40,765 nt of DNA from Bacteroidales bacterium (lineage in GTDB: Bacteria > Bacteroidota > Bacteroidia > Bacteroidales > UBA4181). Location of the stretch: contig JAISWE010000018.1 of NCBI GenBank assembly GCA_031271175.1, positions 1 to 40,765 on the forward strand. Direction: 5' to 3'. Positions within the stretch are counted from its first letter, which is position 1; the number at the start of each line of letters is the position of its first letter. Of this stretch, positions 25,714-33,898 are shown piece by piece. A program made the position numbers and the translations under genes. A model generated the notes under the pieces. That model did no database searches and was not told the DNA's origin. It saw only the letters and a list, made by a program, of their open reading frames with translations.

Positions 25714-27918
25714 ATGGCAGAAAATTTTGATACGATAAGCGCACTGTCCGTCAAGTTAGACCTTCTCTCCGCACGGCAGGAGGAAATCTCAAAAGAGCTG
25801 GCGGCTTTGCGCGAAGAAATCATTCGCCGGCAGAAAGCAGCCGTTGCGGAAATGCCGGCGCCTTTGCCGCCGGTCACCGCGCCTTTGCCGCCGGTCATGG
25901 CGCCGCCGCCGGTCACTGCGCCGCCGCCGTTGCCGAAGCCTTCGCCTGCTCCGGCAAAACCAGCCCCATCCAACCTTGAGCGATTCATCGGGGAGAACCT
26001 GATCAATAAAATAGGCATCGTGATCACCGTAATAGGGGTGGCTATCGGGGTGAAATTCGCCATTGATCGGCAACTCATCAGTCCGTTGACAAGGATTGTA
26101 CTCGGATATTTGTTCGGCGCCGGCTTGCTTGGCATTGCCTGGCGCCTGAGGGAGACTTATGCCGGTTTCAGCGCGGTGCTGCTCAGCGGGGCCATCGCCA
26201 TCCTGTACTTCATCACTTATGCGGCATACGACTTTTACAGCCTCATCCCGCGGTTGCCGGCCTTTGCCCTGATGCTGGCTTTTACCGTTTCCATCTCCCT
26301 TGCCGCCATTCATTACAACCGGCAGGTGATTGCGCACATCGGAATGGTGGGAGCTTATGCCGTCCCTTTCCTGCTGAGCGACGGATCCGGAAGAGAGGCC
26401 GTGCTTTTCACTTATATTGCCATCATCAACCTGGGCATTTTGGCGCTGTCATTCAAAAAATACTGGAAAACGCTCTCTTATGCGGCCTTTCCGCTTACAT
26501 GGCTCATCTATGCGATATGGTACTTCACGAAATTCGACGTTGACGTTTCCTTTACAAAGGCGCTGGTCTTTTCGGGTATTTTCTTCGTCATTTTTTACCT
26601 GATGTTTTTAAGTTACCGGCTGTCGCAAAAAAACAGGTACAATGCCGGCGATATTATTCTGTTGCTGTCCAACGCTTTTATCTTTTACGGATTCGGTTAT
26701 TCGACCCTCAGCGCTCATGCCGTCGGCGAATCGCTGTTGGGGGTTTTCACGCTCTTCAACGCTTTGATTCATTTTTTGGTGAGCCTGTGGTTCAACAGGC
26801 AGCCGCCGGCAAACCGGAACCTGTTCCATCTCGTTGCAGGTATAACTCTGGTATTCATTACCATAGCTATTCCCGTACAATTGGAAGGCAACTGGGTTAC
26901 GCTTGCATGGGCGTGTGAAGCAGCTCTGCTCTTCCGGATCGGGCGCACGGGAGGAGCGCCTGTGTATGAAAAAATGTCATTCCCTGTAATGCTGTTCGCC
27001 CTTTTTAGCCTCATTCGGGACTGGAGTGAAAGAGGCGACCATCTCACGCCCGTCTTCAACATCTGCTTTCTGACGTCGTTCCTTTTTGCAGCGGCATTCG
27101 GCTGGGTTGTCCTGTCGAACCGGAGGCATCCCGCCGGCCTCCCGCAGAGGGGATGGATGCGGCTCATCCTGCCTTCGGCGGTAAGCCTTGCCCTGTTGAG
27201 CTTTTATATGGCTTTCTTTTGGGAAATCTATCATTACGGTACGGACATTTTCAGCCACAATGTTCTTCATTTCAGAAATGTGTGGCTTTTGAGCTATTCG
27301 CTGTTCTTCTTTGCGGCGCTGTCGGCGGTGAATATCCTAAAAATAAAAAGCAAGTCATTTTCAAAGGCGCTGCTTGGGGTGAACGTCGTAGCCACCCTCT
27401 TTTTCCTGACGCTGGGACTGTACGCCTTGAGCGAACTCCGTGAAAACTATCTCGACTATCCCGACGAATTTTCGCATTTCAACATAGGTATCCGCTACAT
27501 CGCTTACCTTCCTGCTGCCGGAATGTTGGCGGTCATCTACCGGCAAGTGCATCACCAAACACTTGGCATCGGGAAACTGCGCATTCCGGTCGAACTTTTC
27601 CTGCATCTTTCCATCCTTTGGATGATCAGCAGCGAACTCATCCACTGGCTGGACATGGGCGGAGTACAGTCGTACAAACTCGGGCTGAGTATCCTCTGGG
27701 GATTTTACTCACTGGCATTGATCGTTTCGGGTATCCTGAAAAAGAAAAAACACCTGCGAATCGGCGCTATCTCACTGTTCGGAATCACGCTTTACAAACT
27801 GTTTTTCTACGACATGCAAGCCCTCGACACGATAGCCAAAACCGTTGTTTTTATCGCTTTAGGCATCCTGTTGTTGGTGATATCATTCCTGTACAACAAA
27901 TATAAACATCTTATTTAA
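25714..27918 (+). CDS. DUF2339-like polytopic membrane protein
   Basis: N-terminal coiled coil, Pro-rich linker, NLERFIGENLINKIGIVITVIGVAIGVKFAIDRQLISPLTRIVLGY, many TM helices. Confidence 0.85.
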   Translation: MAENFDTISALSVKLDLLSARQEEISKELAALREEIIRRQKAAVAEMPAPLPPVTAPLPPVMAPPPVTAPPPLPKPSPAPAKPAPSNLERFIGENLINKIGIVITVIGVAIGVKFAIDRQLISPLTRIVLGYLFGAGLLGIAWRLRETYAGFSAVLLSGAIAILYFITYAAYDFYSLIPRLPAFALMLAFTVSISLAAIHYNRQVIAHIGMVGAYAVPFLLSDGSGREAVLFTYIAIINLGILALSFKKYWKTLSYAAFPLTWLIYAIWYFTKFDVDVSFTKALVFSGIFFVIFYLMFLSYRLSQKNRYNAGDIILLLSNAFIFYGFGYSTLSAHAVGESLLGVFTLFNALIHFLVSLWFNRQPPANRNLFHLVAGITLVFITIAIPVQLEGNWVTLAWACEAALLFRIGRTGGAPVYEKMSFPVMLFALFSLIRDWSERGDHLTPVFNICFLTSFLFAAAFGWVVLSNRRHPAGLPQRGWMRLILPSAVSLALLSFYMAFFWEIYHYGTDIFSHNVLHFRNVWLLSYSLFFFAALSAVNILKIKSKSFSKALLGVNVVATLFFLTLGLYALSELRENYLDYPDEFSHFNIGIRYIAYLPAAGMLAVIYRQVHHQTLGIGKLRIPVELFLHLSILWMISSELIHWLDMGGVQSYKLGLSILWGFYSLALIVSGILKKKKHLRIGAISLFGITLYKLFFYDMQALDTIAKTVVFIALGILLLVISFLYNKYKHLI
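25858..25935 (+). repeat. In-frame tandem repeat (two 21-bp units, then 18-bp units) encoding a Pro-rich linker
   Basis: GCGCCTTTGCCGCCGGTCACC / GCGCCTTTGCCGCCGGTCATG / GCGCCGCCGCCGGTCACT / GCGCCGCCGCCGTTGCCG. Confidence 0.8.
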
Positions 27919-27970
27919 GAATAGCAAATGATCCATTATGAATCCCTATTGGCGTTTGGGTTTTCAAGAC

Positions 27971-28007
27971 AAAAAAAACGAGGTTGCCTCTTTTTGAGAC
28001 AACCTCG
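27971..28007 (-). terminator. Intrinsic terminator downstream of tRNA-Met
   Basis: Minus strand CGAGGTTGTCTC-AAAAA-GAGGCAACCTCG followed by T8. Confidence 0.88.
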
Positions 28008-28012
28008 CTCAG

Positions 28013-28084
<72 letters not shown>

Positions 28085-28188
28085 GTATTTCTTTATTTGG
28101 AAGGACAAAAGTACGGTAAATTTATTAAACTACCAAAAAAGTAACGATTATTTTTATAAATTTGCACCTTCATTTTCGTAAAAACATC

Positions 28189-29850
28189 ATGTTTAAATAT
28201 TTGTCTGTCCGGAATTATGTCCTGATTCAGGAGTTGGAAGTTGATTTTTATGATGGATTGTCCATCATCACGGGAGAAACCGGTGCCGGGAAGTCGATTT
28301 TGCTGGGTGCCTTAGGTTTACTGGCCGGACAGCGCGCCGACAGTAACGCTCTGCTCGACAGGAGCAATAAATGCGTAATAGAAGGTACTTTTGGGATTAT
28401 GCAGAAAGAATGGGGAACATGGTTTGAGGAAAACGAACTGGATTTCGCCGATGATACCATCCTGCGGCGTGAAATTTCGATCGACGGAAAATCAAGGGCC
28501 TTTATCAACGATACGCCGGTCAATCTGGCTATTCTCAGGGAGATAGGCGCCAAGTTGATAGATATTCATTCCCAGCACCAGAACATGTATCTGCAATCCG
28601 CCGATTTTCAGTTGCAGATAGTGGATACTTACGCCCAACAATTGGATACGGTTGCCAAATACAGGCAGTTGTATGCCGGATACCGTAAACTGTCCGCCCA
28701 TTTGGAAGAAATAAAAGCGGCAGAACGACAAAATAAGGCGGAGGCGGATTATCACCGTTTCCGGTTCGAAGAGTTGAGCGTCGCACAACTTCTGGACGGC
28801 GAACAGGAAGCGCTGGAGGAAGAACTGAAAACCCTGTTACATGCGGAAGAAATCAAAACAGGATTGATGCAGGCAGCCGCATGTCTGGACGCCGACGAAA
28901 ATTCGGTCGCTGCCCTGCTAAAATCGGCCATCGCCGCGATGACCCGTCTGAAAGGCGTGTTTCCGCCCGCCGCAGATTTTCTTCAACGGCTCAACTCGGC
29001 ATGGATCGACCTGCGGGATATATCGTCGGAGACAGGGCAGATGGCCGAAGCCATCGAACACCGTCCGGGACGGGCGGACGAAATCAACGAACGGCTGGAT
29101 GTGCTGTACGCCCTTCAGCAGAAACATCGCGTTTCCTCCGTCGGCGAACTGATATCCATCCGCGAGGCGCTGAACGTAAAATTAACGGAAATGGACGATT
29201 CACACTTGCATATCGAACAAACGGAAAAGGAACTCCGGGAGTTGGAAGAACAGCTCAACCGGCTTGCCGCCGACATGTCGACCCGCCGCCAACAGGTCAT
29301 TCCCGGGATCGAGCAGCAGATTCATTCCTATTTGATACAACTGGGGATTGCCAATGCCCTCTTCAAGGTGGAACTACAGCCTTCCGGATCATTGTCCGCC
29401 AGCGGCAGCGACGGGGTGCGATTCCTGTTTTCGGCCAACAAGCAGCAAAACCTTCAGGAACTGGGCAAGGTTGCATCGGGAGGGGAAATATCGCGGGTGA
29501 TGCTGAGCCTGAAAGCAACCATTGCCGGCAAAATAGCCCTGCCTACGCTGATCTTCGATGAGATTGACAGTGGCGTGTCGGGTGTAATAGCCGAAAAAGT
29601 AGGCAACATATTCGAGCAAATGGCCGTGCACGCCCAGATCATCAACATCACCCACCTGCCCCAGGTGGCCGCCAAAGGACAGCATCATTACAAAGTATAT
29701 AAGAAGGATACCGAACAGGACAGCCGGACAAAAGTACGTAAACTGACACAGGAAGAACGTGTGCTGGAAATCGCCCGCATTCTCAGCGGCGAAAAAATGA
29801 CCGACGCCGCACTGGAAAATGCCCGTGAACTGATGAATTACAGGGAATAA
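28189..29850 (+). CDS. recN: DNA repair protein RecN
   Basis: ITGETGAGKSILLGALGLLAGQRAD, DIHSQHQNMYL, ASGGEISRVMLSLKATIAG, IFDEIDSGVSG, NITHLPQVAAKGQHHYKV. Confidence 0.95.
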   Translation: MFKYLSVRNYVLIQELEVDFYDGLSIITGETGAGKSILLGALGLLAGQRADSNALLDRSNKCVIEGTFGIMQKEWGTWFEENELDFADDTILRREISIDGKSRAFINDTPVNLAILREIGAKLIDIHSQHQNMYLQSADFQLQIVDTYAQQLDTVAKYRQLYAGYRKLSAHLEEIKAAERQNKAEADYHRFRFEELSVAQLLDGEQEALEEELKTLLHAEEIKTGLMQAAACLDADENSVAALLKSAIAAMTRLKGVFPPAADFLQRLNSAWIDLRDISSETGQMAEAIEHRPGRADEINERLDVLYALQQKHRVSSVGELISIREALNVKLTEMDDSHLHIEQTEKELRELEEQLNRLAADMSTRRQQVIPGIEQQIHSYLIQLGIANALFKVELQPSGSLSASGSDGVRFLFSANKQQNLQELGKVASGGEISRVMLSLKATIAGKIALPTLIFDEIDSGVSGVIAEKVGNIFEQMAVHAQIINITHLPQVAAKGQHHYKVYKKDTEQDSRTKVRKLTQEERVLEIARILSGEKMTDAALENARELMNYRE

Positions 29851-29871
29851 ACAGTCAGGACTGCGTCCCTG

Positions 29872-30192
29872 TCAGTTCGGGTTCAGCGGCTGCAATTCAC
29901 TACAGCGGATGAAAGTCTTTTTTGTCCTGTTTGCCAGATAATCCCGGATGAGTTCTTTCAGCGTTTCAAACTCCTGCACGGTGAAAGTCGCGTAAACGCA
30001 CATGTCAACCACCGGAAGGATGATCACCTTTTCCAGCCCTTTGCTTTTATTGATGGCGGCATAGTAGGGTACATCAATGGACGCCAGATAATCCGAATAT
30101 ATTTTCAGCTTTTCGGGCGAAGAGAAGTGCATCAGTACGTTACCTGCTTCCACGTGTATTTTTGAACACTGCTTACAGGAAAAGACCCTCAT
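29872..30192 (-). CDS. DUF2023-like protein linked to flavodoxin
   Basis: MRVFSCKQCSKIHVEAGNVLMHFSS...; ATGA overlap with the flavodoxin stop. Confidence 0.78.
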   Translation of the reverse strand: MRVFSCKQCSKIHVEAGNVLMHFSSPEKLKIYSDYLASIDVPYYAAINKSKGLEKVIILPVVDMCVYATFTVQEFETLKELIRDYLANRTKKTFIRCSELQPLNPN

Positions 30193-30689
30193 GATTCCTC
30201 TTTCAGTACGGATATCCACGAATCTATGCGCTGTTCCGACAGATGGCTTTCGTTTTCCTCATCCAGAAGAAGTCCTGCAAACCGGTCGTCGATCAACGCT
30301 TCCGACGTGTCGAAGGTGTATCCCTGAGTGGAAACGAACCCGATGACGGGTGCCAGATTTTTCACCACATGGTAGATTTTTCCCACCGCATCGCAAAACG
30401 AATCGGGATAGGAAGCAGCATCGCCGCATCCGAAAAGCGCCACCTTTTTCCCTTTCCAATCGGCTGAGGGCAGCACTTTGATAAAACTTTCCCAGTCGTC
30501 CTGCAAATCGCCTATGCCCCACGTGGAACTGCCCAGCAGCAGCAGGTCATATCCGTTCAGGACTTCGGTTTTTGCCGAAGCCACATCGTGTACGTCCTTT
30601 TGATCCACACCGAGCTTGGCCGCGATCTTCCTGGCCATACTTTCCGTATTGCCGCCGGACGATCCATAAAAAATACCTGTTTTATTCAT
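30189..30689 (-). CDS. fldA: Flavodoxin
   Basis: TGIFYGSSGGNTESMARKIA, LLLLGSSTWGIGDLQDDWESF, VALFGCGDAASYPDSFCDAVG. Confidence 0.95.
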   Translation of the reverse strand: MNKTGIFYGSSGGNTESMARKIAAKLGVDQKDVHDVASAKTEVLNGYDLLLLGSSTWGIGDLQDDWESFIKVLPSADWKGKKVALFGCGDAASYPDSFCDAVGKIYHVVKNLAPVIGFVSTQGYTFDTSEALIDDRFAGLLLDEENESHLSEQRIDSWISVLKEES

Positions 30690-30713
30690 GATATAATTAT
30701 TTTATTAAAACGG

Positions 30714-30721
30714 GGCAAAAT
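30714..30721 (-). promoter_or_regulatory. -7 box TAATTTTG upstream of fldA
   Basis: Plus strand CAAAATTA, 25 bp upstream of the fldA ATG. Confidence 0.5.
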
Positions 30722-30753
30722 TAATTCTCTTCAACAGAAAAAACAATCACTAC

Positions 30754-30796
30754 TTTCAGGTATTTTTGAGGCAAAAACATACCTGAAAACAGGTAT
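30754..30796. promoter_or_regulatory. Alternating triple CAGGTAT motif; candidate operator or alternative hairpins
   Basis: TTTCAGGTAT (30754-30763), ATACCTGAAA (30779-30788), CAGGTAT (30790-30796). Confidence 0.5.
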
Positions 30797-30818
30797 ATCG
30801 TGTCTGTTCGAGACCCCT

Positions 30819-30835
30819 CCTTCCTTGAAGGAAGG
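30819..30835. repeat. Near-perfect palindrome CCTTCCTTgAAGGAAGG
   Basis: 8-bp arms around one base, in the fldA/DUF4271 intergenic region. Confidence 0.6.
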
Positions 30836-30951
30836 GTTAATAAATATGAAGGAGACAGTCGTTCATCGGGTTTAGGCGCTTTTGATGTACGAACGGAGGT
30901 CGCTGCACGACTTCATTTTTATCCGTTTGTGTGTAATTGGGAATTTAATGC

Positions 30952-30959
30952 TACCTTTG
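30952..30959 (+). promoter_or_regulatory. -7 box TACCTTTG upstream of the DUF4271 gene
   Basis: TTG-N22-TACCTTTG, 24 bp upstream of ATG 30983. Confidence 0.55.
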
Positions 30960-30982
30960 CATCGTTAAAACAGTGTTTTCAG

Positions 30983-32053
30983 ATGCCCATCCAACAGGAT
31001 TCCTTGAAAATTGTTCCTGTCCGTCCGGTTTTGCGGGTACAGTTAAATATTCCTGCTCCGGAGCGGATTGATTTGGAACGTGCACAAGAAGTCATCGAAC
31101 AGATGAACAGCCGCGAAGATTCCCTTACCGGGCTGCATGTGCGTGAGCGCCGTGTGGCAAAAGAGGAGAAGCCTTCCGTTAAAAGTGATTCGCTGATGTT
31201 TTTCTGTCGGGATATCGGGTGTTTTCGGCCTGTTACCTTTCCCGATTCAATGAAAACAACGGAATTGGAGCGGTATTTGATGTCTGTCTGGAAGCCTGCC
31301 GTACCCGATAGGGCAAGCGACAGCGTGGTGGCCGGACAATACGTCGAAACAGGAACCGTTCGCCCTTCAATGCCTGTTCATCCCCGCCGGAACGATGGCT
31401 ATCCTCCGGCATCCGTCACATTGACGCTGCTGGGACTGGTGATTTTCTTTACCTGGATCAGGTATTACTTCGGGCGCAACATCCGTTTCATCATCAGGGC
31501 TTCTCTCAGTTACTACTGGAGTAAAAGGATACAAGCGGAAAAGAAGGAGCGCGACCGGCAAGCGATCTTTTATGCCAATCTGTTCAGTTTCCTGGTGACA
31601 GGTGTCGTCTTTTCATTTCTGTTTTTCGAGACAGGCGTCGGGTTATCTTTCCGGATGTATGGATTTACCGTACTTCTTTTTACGCTATTTTTCATATTGT
31701 TGCTGTTTCTCAACATCGCCGTCTGGCAGGTTTTCGGAAATATTTTCCTTATCCAGCCGGTCGTTAAGGAATATATCCATAATCTTTACCTGTGCAATGC
31801 CATGCAGGGGATCGTTATTTTTCCCATGGTTGCATGTATTCCATTTATTAATAATAATATAGCCTTTATCTTTGCCATAGTTGGGGTTCTTTTTTTGATT
31901 TACTTTTTCCGATTTTTTCGATTTTTTCAAATTATTCGCACAAAAAAAGCGCCTGTATTTTATTTCATTTTGTATCTTTGCACTCTCGAAATTTTACCTT
32001 TTATCATTTTGATAAAAGCGTTTATGTCAATCATGGATCATGTAGCCATGTAG
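30983..32053 (+). CDS. DUF4271-like membrane protein
   Basis: Seven or so TM segments in the C-terminal half; sits immediately upstream of a hemD-like gene. The ORF opens at 30800, but the promoter at 30952 supports a start at 30983. Confidence 0.72.
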   Translation: MPIQQDSLKIVPVRPVLRVQLNIPAPERIDLERAQEVIEQMNSREDSLTGLHVRERRVAKEEKPSVKSDSLMFFCRDIGCFRPVTFPDSMKTTELERYLMSVWKPAVPDRASDSVVAGQYVETGTVRPSMPVHPRRNDGYPPASVTLTLLGLVIFFTWIRYYFGRNIRFIIRASLSYYWSKRIQAEKKERDRQAIFYANLFSFLVTGVVFSFLFFETGVGLSFRMYGFTVLLFTLFFILLLFLNIAVWQVFGNIFLIQPVVKEYIHNLYLCNAMQGIVIFPMVACIPFINNNIAFIFAIVGVLFLIYFFRFFRFFQIIRTKKAPVFYFILYLCTLEILPFIILIKAFMSIMDHVAM

Positions 32054-32084
32054 TTTTATTGTAGGATTATAAAACAATCGTATC

Positions 32085-32840
32085 TTGAATATAAAGAACA
32101 TATTAGTATCTCAACCTTTGCCGAGTGGAACAGAAAAATCACCTTATGCCGAACTGTCTGAGAAATATCAGTTGACGGTTGATTTCAAGCCGTTTATCAG
32201 AATAGAAGGAGTTTCCCTTAAGGAGTTCAGGAAATACAAGGTGGAAATACTGATGCACGGGGCGGTTTTTTTGACCAGCAAAACCGCTGTTGATCATTAT
32301 TTCAGAATATGTGACGAAATGCGGATTACGGTGCCCGACAGCATGAAATACTTTTGTACGTCGGAATCTATTGCCAACTATTTGCAAAAGTACATCGTAT
32401 ATCGTAAGCGGAAGATTTTTTTTGCGGCAAAAGTAGAAGAATTGCTGACATTCATGCAAAAGCACAAGGAAGAAAAGATATTGCTTCCGCTTTCCGACCC
32501 GCACAAGCCTGAAATTCCGCGTATGCTGGACAGGAAGAAGTTCAAAACCACCAAAGTGGTGCTTTATCGTTCGGTCATCAGCGACTTGTCGGATGTGAAT
32601 ATTTACGATTATGACCTGTTGGTGTACTACAGTCCCACCGAAATAAAATCGTTGTTGCAGAACTTTCCGGATTTTGAACAGGGAGAAAAATTCATAGCCT
32701 GCTTCGGTCCGGCAACAGTGAAGGCGGCAAAGGAAGCGAAACTGCGTATCGACATTCAGGCGCCCAGCCCTCAGTTTCCTTCCATGACGATGGCGATTGA
32801 GCATTACCTGAAAAACGATTCTCCGCCCAACGAGCCATAG
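32085..32840 (+). CDS. Uroporphyrinogen-III synthase-like protein (HemD family)
   Basis: NILVSQPLPSGTEKSPYAELSEKYQLTVDFKPFIRIEGVS, FLTSKTAVDHYF, FCTSESIANYLQKY, FACFGPATVKAAKEAKLRIDIQAPSPQFPSMTMAIEHYL. Confidence 0.88.
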   Translation: MNIKNILVSQPLPSGTEKSPYAELSEKYQLTVDFKPFIRIEGVSLKEFRKYKVEILMHGAVFLTSKTAVDHYFRICDEMRITVPDSMKYFCTSESIANYLQKYIVYRKRKIFFAAKVEELLTFMQKHKEEKILLPLSDPHKPEIPRMLDRKKFKTTKVVLYRSVISDLSDVNIYDYDLLVYYSPTEIKSLLQNFPDFEQGEKFIACFGPATVKAAKEAKLRIDIQAPSPQFPSMTMAIEHYLKNDSPPNEP

Positions 32841-32864
32841 CGCGCGCTGTTCAAGCCCGAAACA

Positions 32865-33257
32865 ATGCATGAAAACAAGGGACACACCTTATGCAAGGCA
32901 GAGCGTTTACACGGTAAACGGGCTATGTCGGAGTTGTTTGTTTCCGGAAAGAGCGTTTTCCGGCCTCCGTTCAAAGCCATCTGGACAACAGCGGCTCTCA
33001 GCGCCTGTCCGGCCGCAGTAGCCGTTGCCGTTCCGAAACGTCTCTTCAAACACGCCGTACAGCGTAATCTGCTCAAACGACGCACACGAGAGGCATTCCG
33101 TTTGAACAAGCAACTGCTGGATCCCGCGGCAAACAATGGCCGGCACATCCGCCTGATGCTGATATACACTGCCGAAGACACATTACCGTACGCACAAATA
33201 GCAACAGCCGTACAAAAAATTCTGCGCTATATCGCTTGCCATGTTACAACCGATTAA
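32865..33257 (+). CDS. rnpA: Ribonuclease P protein component
   Basis: [18 protein letters not shown]...[31 protein letters not shown]. Confidence 0.93.
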   Translation: MHENKGHTLCKAERLHGKRAMSELFVSGKSVFRPPFKAIWTTAALSACPAAVAVAVPKRLFKHAVQRNLLKRRTREAFRLNKQLLDPAANNGRHIRLMLIYTAEDTLPYAQIATAVQKILRYIACHVTTD

Positions 33258-33462
33258 ATCTCTGTTGATCCTGCTGGTAAAATTTTATCAGTATTGCCTG
33301 TCGCCGCTGATGCCGGCGTCGTGCCGCTTCACTCCTACCTGCTCGCAGTATGCCTTGGAAGCTTTGCACAAATACGGCGCCCTGAAAGGCGGATGGCTGT
33401 CGCTCAAACGCATGCTGCGATGCCATCCCTGGGGCGGACACGGATACGATCCTGTACCTTGA
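33241..33462 (+). CDS. yidD: Membrane protein insertion efficiency factor YidD
   Basis: [59 protein letters not shown]. Confidence 0.95.
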   Translation: MLQPIKSLLILLVKFYQYCLSPLMPASCRFTPTCSQYALEALHKYGALKGGWLSLKRMLRCHPWGGHGYDPVP

Positions 33463-33549
33463 CGCCGGGTATAGCAGGGCAAAATATCGCCGCCGAAAGA
33501 TATTGCGCTGCTGCCGCTATTAAGGTTTTCATTTTTCAATTAAATGACT

Positions 33550-33557
33550 TATCTTTG
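33550..33557 (+). promoter_or_regulatory. -7 box TATCTTTG upstream of the small membrane protein / mutL operon
   Basis: TATCTTTG, 30 bp upstream of ATG 33587. Confidence 0.5.
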
Positions 33558-33586
33558 CACCGTAACCACATAAACAGGAATATTTT

Positions 33587-33898
33587 ATGGCAATGATATT
33601 CAGTCCGTTTCGGATGCCTAAGCCAAAACGGTTCAATTACATGCCGCTGTATTACGATGAGCGGAAGGAAAAGTTGAAAAAAATGCAGGAAGCAGCCGAA
33701 GCTAAAAAAGACAGTCTGCCCCGCGTGAACCTGAGAAGAGGTTTTTTGACAGGAGAACACGCCCGGCGCAGACATCAACCGGCAAAAGGTTCGTTGATAC
33801 GCTGGATAGTTATCTTGTTTCTCATGATTATCTTTTTCCGCTATCTTTTTCTGAAAATCGACGAGTTTGTGCTATTGCTTACTCAACAGCCGAGATGA
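33587..33898 (+). CDS. Small conserved single-TM protein upstream of mutL
   Basis: Basic cytoplasmic N-terminus, one TM (SLIRWIVILFLMIIFFRYLFL); ATGA overlap with mutL. Confidence 0.7.
   Translation: MAMIFSPFRMPKPKRFNYMPLYYDERKEKLKKMQEAAEAKKDSLPRVNLRRGFLTGEHARRRHQPAKGSLIRWIVILFLMIIFFRYLFLKIDEFVLLLTQQPR

Noticed and set aside
30983-33462. DUF4271 - hemD-like - rnpA - yidD block as a possible novel system
   Set aside because: Appears to be an ordinary Bacteroidetes housekeeping neighbourhood.
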